From contig NC_066266.1 of NCBI RefSeq assembly GCF_905404315.1, positions 7,447,501 through 7,511,500 on the forward strand: a stretch of DNA of 64,000 bases. The letters run 5' to 3'. The DNA comes from Leptidea sinapis (taxonomy: Eukaryota > Arthropoda > Insecta > Lepidoptera > Pieridae). How positions within the stretch are numbered: position 1 is the first letter of the stretch; each line of letters starts with the position of its first letter. Under the pieces are notes generated by a model. The model saw only the letters and a list, made by a program, of their open reading frames with translations. It searched no databases and was not told the DNA's origin. Positions 1 through 10,929 of the stretch are shown here, in pieces. Both the position numbers and the translations under genes were made by a program.

Positions 1-189
1 AATGCTGGGAGAGTTTCTTGTGCCGCTTCTTCTCTCTCAGAGCGCCATTTGTTTCCGAAGCGGTAGTAGTATCTATTAGTATAAGACTGACATCAAAAAG
101 AATTCTAAAGGAATCAATTTTGAGAAAATAAATGCCTTTTATGCCTTTTTAATCTAAGAGTTGGCACTTCTGTAAATCATACAAGTTAT

Positions 190-460
190 AAAAAGCTATT
201 GTGTGGTTTTATGGAACCACGATGCAAGAGATTTTTTTTTCTAATAATGCCAGATTATTATATTCATAATGATCGAAATCAATATTATAAATAATACCAC
301 CCACTATACTATATAATACTACAAAATAGAAAAACATTAGAATAATACACCCTTTCTTAGTTGTGGGTTTGAACCCACGCTCCCTGTCGGGAACCAGTGC
401 TTAAACCTGGTGACTTCTTATAGATTTCATCGGCCAAACTGACTTAAAGTGATTCAACTT
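190..460 (-). mobile_element. SINE-C copy
   Basis: Minus strand GGCCGATGAAATCTATAAG.. and GCGTGGGTTCAAACCCACA, with the CTTGCATCGTGGTTCCATAA tail. Tail-only pieces occur at 1258-1305 and 56470-56500. Confidence 0.55.
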
Positions 461-664
461 CACATCTACTCCACGGCCCGCGACATGCGATAGATGGACG
501 AAAACTTTTGAGGCGATGTAACAAAAGTTCAATTTTAAAATTTAATTCTCTAATTAATATGTGTCAAAAAAGTCGTTGATTTATAGCTTCTGTAATACAA
601 TTTATAGCTTTTTAATGCTTTGAAAATGTTTGGGACTGTTACACTCTTGTTGTTCATTGAAGAG

Positions 665-917
665 CCTTTTTGCCCTTTGCTTCCCAGGCCCAAGAGTGTC
701 GTAAGAGATGACTCAGGACATTTTCCTGTGGGAGGCCCTATCTTTTGTACAGGATTCCGGCTAGTTTGTGGCTACCACAACGGTGCCTTGAAGCAGAAAT
801 GTCTAAGCATAATTGTGTTTCGGTTTTGCGTTTTTCAAGAATCCTGAGAGGCACTGCATTGTAATGGGCAGTGCGTATCAATTACCACCAGTTGAACATC
901 AAAGTCATAAAAAAAGT
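665..917 (+). mobile_element. SINE-A copy (long 5' form)
   Basis: Interspersed repeat of about 340 bases seen about 12 times here. Order: GGCCCAAGAGTGTCGTAAGA head, TACCACAACGG, GAATCCTGAG.GGCACTGCA hairpin, GTATCAATTACCA.CAG, then a (T)CATAAAAA tail. No coding capacity; SINE-like by size and A-rich tail. Confidence 0.6.
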
Positions 918-1710
918 TGGAGAGCCATTGAATTAATTAAGCCATCAAGTGTTTCGATATTTCTGTTCCTACAAAATCAGCTGCGAGCAATTATATGGCT
1001 ACACTTTAGCACTCTATACACAGGTTCGGCCACAACGATATGGAGTATTTATTGCCCTCATCTGGTGCACTCCATTTGACCGCGTGTAATGCAAAAATTC
1101 TCAAATTGTCGACCAAGGCCTTCAGTTATTTTTTACAAATCAAGATACCTAGATGCAGTTTTAATATATAAGGAAAGCCTAGTTTTCGAATTACATAAAT
1201 TTATTATTCTATAAATAAGTAAAAATATTATTTTTTCTATGGTTTATGATATTTTTGAAAGAAATTTTTCACTTGCATCGTGGTTTCATAAAAATACACA
1301 ATTGCTTTAATCTTAACACTTTTCTTGGAATGTGTATAAAATGTTAAACTCGCGTCAGGACACTTGGCCTGATCGAAAAAAGTAAGACAATGGTTGAAAT
1401 TATGTATGAAAGTTGATTTTTATGAGAATTTTTTAATTGTAAAAAACTTTATAATTGTAAAATAAAATAATTCTGAAGTGCAAATTTTTTTATGAAATAT
1501 AAATAATTGTCATTTTGTGTACGATGGCGTAATAAATGAATATTATTATAACCTTATAAATTTTAGTACGTTTATGCCGTTAATTAAAGCAATTCGTTCG
1601 AAATAATTCAAATTTTTTATTTAGCAATGTTCAAGTTTTCACTTCTGCCGGCACTCCCGGAGTGCAACCCGTTATGTTTTTATCAAGATCTATATAAATA
1701 AATTTATAAA

Positions 1711-2056
1711 TCTATACTAATATTACAAAGCTGCAGTGTTTGTTTGTTTGTTTGAACGCGCTAATCTCTGTTACTACTGGTCCGATTTGAATGATTCTTT
1801 CAGTGTTGGGTAGTCCATTTATCGAGGAAGGCTATAGGCTATGTTTTTTTTTTCAAAATTAGGGATCCGTAATAAAATTGCTATTTTGTAACACAAGGTG
1901 TAAAATCGAAAACCTATTTTTGCGTGCGCTGCAAAAACTATTGACAATAGAACAAAATGATGTACAGGCTATAATATAGGCAATATTTTATTACTTATAA
2001 AACTATCGCGTGAATTATACTTTATATGGCAAAACAACGTTTGCCGGGTCAGCTAG
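1711..2056 (+). mobile_element. Non-autonomous Helitron-like element, family A
   Basis: Begins TCTATACTAATATTAC and ends GCCGGGTCAGCTAG; it sits between A and T (5' TC, 3' CTAG), the Helitron signature. The copy at 51480-51821 is inverted and nearly identical. Confidence 0.7.
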
Positions 2057-2171
2057 TTATTACATAAAAATATTAAATTTGGTTCATAATATTCCTTAAG
2101 TCCTTCTTTTTGTAATGTATTTTTTGTGTTGGAATATTTTCATTGCGTTATGTTATAATCGACTCTCTAAC

Positions 2172-2475
2172 GGCCGTTCCCAATATAATATCTACAGATA
2201 GAGATAAATTACTACCTTCTACTGTCAGTAATTAGCAGTCAAATAATCTGAAGCTGTCCCAATATAACCAATAAGTCATTCTTATCGCTTTATATTGGGA
2301 CGCGTGAATCGCAATAATTTCCATACAAACTTCTATCGCTGGTAAGCTATACGTCGTCCCATTGACAGACAGTGTGCATGGATAATGTGAGTTACCATCG
2401 ATAAGTTTATTGGGACAGTAAAGCCAAAAAGTTTTTATCTCAAGTAAGAGATAGCCTGAATATTGAGAACGGCCG
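2172..2475. mobile_element. MITE family 1, copy 1 (about 305 bp)
   Basis: TIR CGGCCGTTCCCAATAT and its inverse, flanked by TAA on both sides. Similar copies at 22703 and 52669. A TWA three-base duplication points to PIF/Harbinger-type mobilisation. No coding capacity. Confidence 0.8.
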
Positions 2476-2820
2476 TAAGAAACCATTTTTTGTGAATATT
2501 GAGGTATGACCGCGCCTTAAAATATGAAAATGATTATGACTAATTTAAATACAGAGCTCACAATAGATATTCTTGTAAATTCTGGAGATTAATTTGTGGT
2601 CACTGCATTCCCCTTAAGCAATACAAGCCTCCGGGCCATAACTTGCAACTGTCCACCTGAACTGGCGCCTTCGGTTATTTGCAATGGAATGTTTAATTAC
2701 AGGTATTGACCTCAAATAATTGAATATCGTGGGCATAACAAAATGATTTAGAATATTGACGTGCTGTGACCGGATCTAGTTTTAATACAGTCTTAGTGTA
2801 CAAATTATTTGAGTTTTCTT

Positions 2821-2999
2821 TAGTGTTAATTCCGCCAATATTTGTCTTTAAACAATTCGACACGTGTTTCGCCTCTACACGAGGCATCCTCAGGACGTGT
2901 TGTTTCGCAAAAATCTGGCACGCACCAGATTTTGGCTCGTGTAGAGGCGAAACATGTGTCGAATTGTTTAAAGACAAATATTGGCAGAAGTAACACTAA
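2821..2999. repeat. Near-perfect long inverted repeat (about 66-bp arms)
   Basis: CAATATTTGTCTTTAAACAA, TTCGACACGTGTTTCGCCTC, TACACGAG on the left pairs with its inverse on the right across about 50 bases. Arms contain GAGGCGAAACACGTGTCG. A related single arm is at 8055-8130. Any protein read here is a shadow of the palindrome. Confidence 0.85.
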
Positions 3000-3109
3000 A
3001 GAAAACTCAAATCATTTGTACAATTATGCATTTCCGCAAAGTAACACCTGCTTGAATAAATTTTCAGTCTTAGTGGTTTGAATAATATAAGTATTTATGT
3101 GTTATAATA

Positions 3110-3460
3110 ATAATATCCGGATGACCGAGCCTTGTTCGGATTTTTAAGAATGTACAACACTTGAATATAAAAAAATATAGAAAATTAAAAGGACATCTGG
3201 ATTCGAATTCGATTCCGGGGTTTTTCTGCTTTCCGGATCACCTAATGTCCTATCTAAGCTGTTATAGTCTTGTATATAGTGGCGAAATTTACCTTTATAT
3301 TCTAGTTTGCTTTGTATTGTAGTTGTTTCTCATTACAACACGGATAAAACTACATTTTTTTAAATTGAAACCTAACTAGATCGATTTATCGCCCCCCAAA
3401 TCCCCTGTATACACAATTTTATGAAAATCGTTGGAGCCTTTTCTGAGATTCAGATTATCT
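3110..3460. repeat. Dispersed repeat shared with 53893-54232
   Basis: About 340 bases in common, including CTGCTTTCCGGATCACC and AATTGAAACCTA.CTAGATCG. Carries a weak tRNA-like stretch; same orientation in both places. Confidence 0.7.
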
Positions 3461-3765
3461 AATATATAAAATTCTCGTGTCATGGTGTTAAACTTTGAAC
3501 TCCTCCGAAACGGCAAGACAGATTCTCATGATATTTTGAGTGCGTATTAGGTAGATCTGAGAATCGGACAACATCTATTTTTCATCCCCCTAAATGTTAA
3601 GGGTCCACACTATTTATTTTTTTGACATTTTTTTTTAAATTTGTTTGATTATGAGTCAGCATTAAAGAATACACACAACTTCAAATTTTCACCCATCTAC
3701 GATCAACAGTTACTTTTGTATCGCGATTTTAATATCGGCACTACAACGTTTGCTGGGTCAGCTAA
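3458..3765 (+). mobile_element. Helitron-like element, family B
   Basis: Starts TCTAATATATAAAATTCTC and ends TGCTGGGTCAGCTAA. Shares the CATCCCCCTAAATGTTAAGG block with 19682 and 20971. A TA microsatellite is attached at its end. Confidence 0.65.
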
Positions 3766-3789
3766 TATATATATATATATATATATATT
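3763..3789. repeat. (TA)n microsatellite
   Basis: About 13 TA units following the end of a Helitron-like element. Confidence 0.9.
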
Positions 3790-3890
3790 ATATTTGTTTA
3801 AAGATATAAGATAATAATATTGACACACTTTTACGCAAATTATCTTGCCCCAAACTAGGCATAGCCTGTAACGGGTACAAGACAACGATA
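3790..3890 (-). mobile_element. SINE-B tail fragment
   Basis: Inverted 3' part only: GGCAAGATAATTTGCGTAAA on the minus strand and AAGTGTGTCAATATTA. Confidence 0.6.
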
Positions 3891-4433
3891 TATTTAATCT
3901 GACTTGTGCCGTGAAGAGTCTGTAGACTTGACTAAATCATTTTTAATTTCAACTCTGTACCTCCACGCGTTCCCTAGAAAAATAACAGACAGACGGAAGG
4001 ACAACAAAGTAATCCTATAACTGCAAGGTCGTGTATATCATACAGGCTATTAGGCAGTTCCTACCTCGCTATCAACCTATTAAATATACTGTTAAAGTTA
4101 ATTTAGTTTAAATTGCTTCCGTTATTTTGTAACCAAACTTCTATTGAACCCCCACTCATAAAATTTCCTAAATACCAACGGTAAGAAATCTTCAGGCTCA
4201 ACTAAGACTAGTTAGATCTACAGTGCCTGCCTTGCTAGAAAACAAACCCTATAATATTAAACACTTAATAAAACGTTCACTCATTAATTCTAGACACTGG
4301 TTCTACAGTCATTATAAGACTGCAATATTATCCAGATAGGATACTGCATAATATCCATATTATGCAGTATCCTATCGCAGAGGGTAGGGCACAAAAACAT
4401 TTTGTACCACATATTATTAGTTGAATAAAGGAT

Positions 4434-4457
4434 TATTATTATTATTATTATTATTAT
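4434..4457. repeat. (ATT)n microsatellite
   Basis: About eight ATT units. Confidence 0.85.
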
Positions 4458-4682
4458 ATATGCACCTGGAGAATTCAATCGCCATAATTTCACAATTTCA
4501 TCTAAATTTAAACTAAATGGAGCATAATAGCCAATATTTAACCCACTATTAGCATTCCGATAGCGATATCGGTATGATTATAGACGACATTTTGAAACAT
4601 TGTTGATTGTTCGTTATCTATTTATAATGTAATTCGTCCTCAAATAAATCAACACAGATCTACGAAGTAACGCATTCGATTT

Positions 4683-4996
4683 ACCAGTGGGAGGCTCCTT
4701 TGCACAGGATGCCGTCTAGATTATGGGTACCACAACGGCGCCTATTTCTGCCGTAAAGCAGTAATGTGTAAGCATTACTGTGTTTCGGTCTGAAAAGCGC
4801 CGTAGCTAGTGAAATTACTGGGCAAATGAGACTTAACATCTTATGTCTTAAGGTGACGAGCGCAGTTGTAGTGCTGCTCAGAATTTTTGGGTTTTTTCAA
4901 GAATCCTGAGCGGCACTGCATTGTAATGAGCAGGACGCATCAATTACCATCAGCTGACCGTCCTGCTCGTCTCGTCTCTTATTTTCATAAAAAAAA
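4683..4996 (+). mobile_element. SINE-A copy
   Basis: Runs from TACCAGTGGGAGGCTCCTTT to TTTTCATAAAAAAAAAAAA; full body and A tail. Confidence 0.75.
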
Positions 4997-5384
4997 AAAA
5001 AGATTAAAACACAGAGTACTTAATCAGAACGGAGGCGGTATGTAATGAATGTCAAAAGTTTTCTCTTCTTATAATATGTAGCGCCACTTCGGAAAGGGTT
5101 GAGTTTTAATGAGAAGAAGGTAAACGATGAGGATACGGTATATATAACAAATTAACGATATAAAGTCGAAATTAATCATTATTATTGGTTTATTTCTCAA
5201 GGTGAACTGTTCAGTGTTTTATCGTTTTAATTCTTTGAAGCATTATGTGCAATTATTCTTAGAATATTTTATCAAATCTGATTTATTATAATATGACAAT
5301 ATCATTTTAAATTTACTAAAAAAACAAATTAGTCCATTAACGACGGAGTAATGGGAGGTATAGGAGTTAACAAACAAAAATAAA

Positions 5385-5625
5385 AAACTATTATGTGGTT
5401 TTAAAATGACGATGCAAGTGAATTTTTTTTTTCACAAAATAACATTTTAATATAAGCATGATAATCGAAAGAAAATAAAACAAATTTACCTACATTTTAT
5501 GCTTTTCTCATCCGAAATAATTAATCATTAAAAACCTTTATCAGGTGTGGGGTTCGAACCCACGCTCATTCTAAAGAATCAAAGATTAAATCTCGAACCT
5601 TAGACTACTCAGCCATGAAAGCAGA
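5385..5625 (-). mobile_element. SINE-C: tRNA-Leu-like head and body
   Basis: Minus strand: ATGGCTGAGTAGTCTAAGG, an extra arm, GCGTGGGTTCGAACCCCACA, then a body ending CACTTGCATCGTCATTTT. The long variable arm resembles tRNA-Leu/Ser. Not a functional tRNA because the acceptor stem is not formed. Confidence 0.6.
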
Positions 5626-6221
5626 TGTTGAAATGAATGATTCAACTACACCCCTAATCAGCGGCCGGATGTGATGCGACATGCAAAACATGGAGAAAAA
5701 AATTTAGGCGATGTAACAATAGTTTCAATTTAAAAAATATACAGACGATTTGATAACCTTTTCTGTTTTTTGCTGTTTCGTTTCGCTCCTCGTTTGCGCC
5801 TTTGCATAACTTGAAGTGTAATTAAAAAAACAGTTATCCAAAATCTCTTTATGGCGGTGAGCTTAGAAAGGAATAAATCTACTCACCGCTCAAGATTCGT
5901 ACCTAAGTTACATTCCGCTTACTTGATAGAACTAAACCGTAGCGAGACTCTCGACAGTTTCACCTCCAAATTTTAGGGTTATTACTCAAAGTCGAAGGAA
6001 TCAACATAATTAAGCTAAAGTAGTCCTTATTTGATAACACATTACTATCAGATTGTCGTGAAAGATTATCGGCAATCGCTGGAAGCTGCTCACCTTTGTA
6101 ATGGGCGTTGAAATATTCAAATAATGCAATGTCCTAGACTTAACAATTAATCGGTGGAATGCTATGTAGTATTTTGCTTATGCTTCAATGCTGTTACTAG
6201 TAAGCTTCAATACAAAACATT

Positions 6222-6505
6222 TTTTTTTATGGAATAGGAGGACAAACGAGCGTACGGGTCACCTGGTGTTAAGTGATCACCGCCGCATTCCCACATTCTC
6301 TTGCAACACCAGAGGAATCACAAGAGCGTTGCCGGCCTTTAAGGAAGGTGTACGCGCTTTTTTTGAAGGTACCCATGTCGTATCGTCCCGGAAACACCGC
6401 ACAGGGAAGCTCATTCCACAGCTTTGTAGTACGTGGAAGAAGGCTCCTTGAAAACCGCACTGTGGAGGACCGCCACACATCCAGATGGTGGGGATGATAT
6501 CCTAA
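6222..6505 (-). mobile_element. LINE family D fragment (jockey-like RT C-terminus)
   Basis: Minus frames read HHLDVWRSSTVRF, FLPRTTKLWNELP, FPGRYDMGTFKK and LKGRQRSCDSSGVAREC, with frameshifts. This is the end of a LINE RT that recurs at 7555, 31522, 36600 and 46682. Confidence 0.75.
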
Positions 6506-6598
6506 ATATATAATATAGATAACATATTATAAAATGTGAATATAAGTTTGTTTACATTATTTAAACTTTCGTGAGTCATTATTAAATTATTTATTGAA

Positions 6599-6744
6599 AC
6601 AGCTTTACTCACGTTTCATCGGTGTCGGTACGCAGTAAGAAGTGGGACTTTATCGCGAACCTATCATACTCACCCTGATGAAGGATCTCCGTATGGTCCG
6701 AAACTAGTCGGTACTGACACCGATGAAACGTGAGTAAAGCTGTA
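6599..6744. repeat. Inverted repeat with hammerhead-like loop
   Basis: CAGCTTTACTCACGTTTCAT plus CGGTGTC at 6600-6626 pairs perfectly with its inverse at 6717-6743. The loop holds CTGATGAAGGATCTCCGTAT then GGTCCGAAAC. Confidence 0.8.
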
Positions 6745-6767
6745 TCAAAAAGTAATTTAAATAATAA

Positions 6768-7270
6768 GTTTGTTTGTTAAGATTTTGATGAAATTCGGTG
6801 CAGAGACAGACTAGAGCTTGGAAAAGGACAAAGGCTTATTTTATTGCGAAAAATGGGCTTGGAAGGGTTGAAATATGGGATGGAAGTTGGCCTCTATCGA
6901 AGATGACACCATGAAATTTGTATTTAGGCACTTGATAACAAATAAAAAAAAATGTTCTAGCGGTTTTGAAAATTCGACATGTGTGGGTTTGAAAAAGGGG
7001 ATGAAAGTTCGTATGGAAGTCCAAACAAAGTCATGCTTTCATACCTAGCTATTCGATTTTAATTATATTTAGTACAATAATGGAACTATTAACAGTTACA
7101 GGAGTTTCGTAAGAAAATTTTTTCAGCGAAGGATGGAAAAACTAAATAGTCTTTAAAAATGTATTCAAATAGGCAGTTTGTATGTGTATTATATGCAAAG
7201 TATTCTAAAAAATAAAAATCGCTGCGCGAAATAACTATTCCACGCGGACGAAGTCGCGGATAATAGCTAG
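6768..7270 (+). mobile_element. Helitron-like element, family C
   Basis: Ends CGCGGACGAAGTCGCGGATA then ATAGCTAG|T; shares TGATGAAATT.GGT-type and GCAAAGTATTCTAAAAAAT blocks with 8857-9330. Confidence 0.55.
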
Positions 7271-7554
7271 TATATAAATATATAAATCAATATAAAAGTT
7301 TTCATCGATTATGAAAAAATCTCTACAGAATTTACTATATAGAACAATAAAATGTACTTTCAAAGTCTACAGTGAAATAATAACAAATCTATGTGATTTT
7401 TTTTATTGAAACTATATTCCTTATGACACGTTGTGGTCTTCCACCACATCATATAGCTTATTACATATACATTACAACAAATATTTTTCTTTCATCAAAA
7501 TCGTGCAAGCCGTTCACGTGTTATAGTAGAATATCAACAGCGTGACAGAAATTC

Positions 7555-7905
7555 CTGCCGCCGAATTCCTCCTTCACACCACACGCCACAAGTTAGGATA
7601 TCATTCCCACCATCTGGATGTGTGGCGGTCCTCCACAGTGCAGTTTTCAAGGAGCTTTCTTCTACGTACTAGAAACCTGTGAAGTGAGCTTCCTTGTGCG
7701 GTGTTTCCGCGACGATACGACATGGGTACCTTCAAAATAGCGCGTACACCTTCCTCTTAAAGGCCAGCAACGCTCCTGTGATTCCTCTGGTGTTGCAAGA
7801 GAATGTGGACGGCGGTGATCACTTAACACCAGAGGAATCACAGGAGCGTTGACGGCTCAGGTGAGCGTACGGGTACGCTCGTTTGTCCTCCTATTCTATA
7901 AAAAA
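7555..7905 (+). mobile_element. LINE family D fragment
   Basis: Plus-strand copy of the same RT end; the segment ATCATTCCCACCATCTGGAT and the LPRT-type coding stretch are recognisable. A short internal duplication of ACACCAGAGGAATCACAGGA occurs near 7820. Confidence 0.65.
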
Positions 7906-8856
7906 AAGGGGAAATTGAAAACATTCTTAATTTGGCTTCGTATTTTTAATGTTATTATTTTATTGTATAATATTTCTAACATTTTATGCAAATGAAATAA
8001 AAGTGCTACAAAAAGTAGCAATATTATGCAAATTATGTGAGCTTTCTTCGTACTTCCGCTAGTATTTGTCTTAAAACAAAGCGACCCGTTTTTTTTCTCA
8101 ACATGAGGCATCCTCAGGAGATGTTGATTATACTAACGTGAGTCTCATGCTAGTATTCGGCGAATCAATTAACACTCAATTAAATTCACATTTGGATAGG
8201 TATTTAATTAAGTTTACAAAACAATTCAATTTCATATCCCTTTCAAATTATGTCTAATATATGTATACAGGTATGCTAATATAACAAGTTATAGGTAAAG
8301 CTATAAAAAGGGAATTAAGAAACATAATTCTATTTCAAAAATAATCTCATGAACTGTAATTTGTATCTAACAGCAACGAAATATCTAAATTGACTCAAAA
8401 CTAATTCATTGTGAAAGGTTATGAGATAAATATTGATTTAAATTGAACCTACATTTGAATAATTTCGAAAAGTCGAGAGATATTTACATTGATAATACAA
8501 TTGTGGTTTGTTATTGCGCGTCGTTTGAATGAATGATGATCAGTTGAAGGGAGAATGGTGAGAGTGGGTTATTCAATTATATGCAACGATTCGAGTTCAC
8601 GATGAACGCAGGCGCCAGCATGTCGCAACCTACACACAGCACTTGTGTCCTAATTGGCAACATTTCGCACGAGAGTATTTTAATAGTGGTTATAAAGGTA
8701 AATGTATTACTAAAGTTAACCTAGTTTTTCCGAGGCACGAATGTGTCTCAACAAAAAGTATTACAAAGTTAATTTAACCTCTTTTGCGTCTTTTTAATAA
8801 AGATAAGTGTATAAATATTCGAACCATTATTCCAAGCATATTAAACAGATAACACT

Positions 8857-9330
8857 TACTAATATTATAAATGAGGATGTAAGTTGGTTTGTTACGCTTT
8901 CACGCATAAACCACTGAACCGATTTTGATGAAATTTAATACAGAGATAGCTCTACTAGATCGGAAGAGGTCATAGGCTACCTTCAATTGTGAAAAAATAA
9001 ATGGAAGGTTTGAAATAGAGGATAGAAGTTTGTATGGGAATTCGTCATTTTTGGAGATAAAACCATGAAAAAAGTAGTGATTTACAAACGTTTTGTTCGA
9101 GCATTTTTGAAACTTTGATCAAAACATCCTACATGGGGATGAAATAGGATATTAAATTTCGTTGGAAAATACTACCATATTAAAGAGACTGCCCACTATG
9201 ACAAGGGATATCCGCTGTATGATAGAAGAAACAAAAAAAGAATGAAATAAAAAAAGCCACCAGCAGTGGAAAGAGCAGTTTTATGTGTATTATTTGCAAA
9301 GTATTCTAAAAAATTAAAATGCTTAAAGTT
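8857..9330 (+). mobile_element. Helitron-like element, family C
   Basis: Starts ACTAATATTATAAATGAGG and carries ACTGAACCGATTTTGATGAA. Its 3' terminus is lost. Confidence 0.5.
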
Positions 9331-9769
9331 AGACTTGGTTTGTCCTGTTTCATCCAAATTGTTGAAGCCGATTCCAACATACAAAAACACATAATATGTG
9401 TATGGTATAATATGTATATGCAATAATTATTCGTTTAAATATGTAAGATTCTATGTAAACTGGAACCATTTAAATACATTTTTGTCATAACTTGGCAGAT
9501 ATATCAGTATCAAAATTCAGTAGATCCAAAAAGAACAAATATAGTTTTTTTTTATTTCATCGGTGCGAATATTTACTAATTAAGACATGAATAACATGAA
9601 TTTCGTAACACTCGTCTCGTCATTTAGCAAATTTTCATGAGTACGCTGTAATTATGTACAAATACGTCGATAAGTATTAAATTTAATGACCGATCTGTAG
9701 TAGAAAACGGTTCTCCAATAATTTGAACATTTTAAGCCATTAGTTGACATCTTTATATGTAAACATTTC

Positions 9770-9906
9770 CCCCCTTATTCATGATAGTCTGCTAATTTAA
9801 AGCATTGCTAATTCTCACTCTGTCTTCTTCTATTGACCTAAGTCAGAATGAGAAAAAACACTCCTAAGCGGCTGTTTAAAGTTAGCGGACCATTATGAAT
9901 AAGGGG
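9770..9906. mobile_element. MITE family 2, copy 1 (about 138 bp)
   Basis: TIR CCCCCTTATTCATGATAG, inverse at the right end. Flanked by TTC on both sides. Core GTCTTCTTCTATTGACCTAA is shared with the other copies. Confidence 0.8.
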
Positions 9907-9909
9907 TTC

Positions 9910-10200
9910 ATGTTTGTCCGCGATGAACTCTTAAACTAGTAAACGAATGATAATCAAATCACGTGATAGTTTTTATTTAGGCTCGTGGTTATTAACCCTA
10001 TCGTTTTTTAATTTTAAATTCTATTTCTGTTTGAATAATTCTAAGAGATAAATTTATGACGCACAGTTTGAGAGTTCTGCTGTGACATTATTTCATTACA
10101 CGAATAGGGAAAAACGAAATAATTATTAACTTCTACAAAATTTCGTTATTAATAACAAAAAAAATAAATTTTGACATGAAATTTAATATGCATTTGTTTA
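9910..10200. other. AT-rich stretch without recognised content
   Basis: No coding frame, repeat partner or RNA signal recognised between the MITE at 9770-9906 and the tRNA-like sequence. Confidence 0.5.
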
Positions 10201-10264
10201 GGTCAATACGTAAGTGTCTATCCCTACTCTGTGGCTTAGGTGAAGCGAATGGCAACGGTCACCT

Positions 10265-10345
10265 GTATTTGTTTCTAAAATTTTCGAACCCATGACCTCT
10301 CGGGCTCCGCCCGAGCGCTATTACCAACGGACCCAACCGTTCGAC
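10265..10345 (-). mobile_element. tRNA-like sequence
   Basis: Minus strand GGGTCCGTTGGTAATAGCGC and CATGGGTTCGAAAAT boxes with a GC-rich hairpin (CTCGGGCGGAGCCCGAG) between. Probably a SINE head. Confidence 0.4.
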
Positions 10346-10763
10346 TGATGCGTGGTTCGTAAGTCTTGGTATGTCTTGTTCAACTCTCAGGCTGTGGCTC
10401 CATCTACAGGATCTACTTTACAGTAGCTAATCGGCTCAACCCCAGTTATTGCTTATTAGGAAATTGACTTGAGATGTCTTTCGAATCTTAACAATTTTTT
10501 TCTGGGATTAATAATTATACAAATTAAATTTGTAGCCAAAATTAAAAAATTGAGGGATATCCCTTTTTATTAACACGGACTAGTAGAAAAATAAGGACTC
10601 CGTGTCACCTTCCATAACATTGTAGCACCAAAGCAAGCCGATTAACGTGTAAGTACAAAGCCCCACGCACACACTTACACTACTACAGGCCGATAGGCGG
10701 CCATTATGAGAATTGTCATCGTCTGTGACAGATCAGTTTGCGTCTCAATAAAATATTTTCAAA

Positions 10764-10808
10764 ATGCCGTCATGCATTGTGAAAAAGTGTAAAAACGATA
10801 CTATATAA
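10764..10808 (+). pseudogene. Possible start of a THAP-domain protein (dead)
   Basis: ATG in a good context (CAAAATG) reads MPSCIVKKCKNDTI and then a stop. MP.C.....C is how THAP zinc-finger domains begin, but nothing downstream continues the domain. It may be a remnant of a THAP-bearing transposon or gene; weak evidence. Confidence 0.25.
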
Positions 10809-10929
10809 GTATTTGTGGCCATATATGATTATTTAAGGGAGAAAAAATTGTGTAACTAGCATCCCCCGTAACTACACACACTAGCATAACGGTGCTTCAC
10901 TTGCTAATATCACGTCGCGGAGTACTTCC

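Noticed and set aside
2693..3081. Overlapping open frames on both strands
   Set aside because: They are produced by the long inverted repeat; the two strands encode almost the same peptide.
5540..5613. tRNA-Leu gene
   Set aside because: A and B boxes fit, but the acceptor stem does not pair and the sequence belongs to a dispersed SINE-C copy.
8603..8699. Short frame MNAGASMSQPTHSTC... ending at a GT donor
   Set aside because: Possible first exon, but no downstream exon or homologue could be linked.
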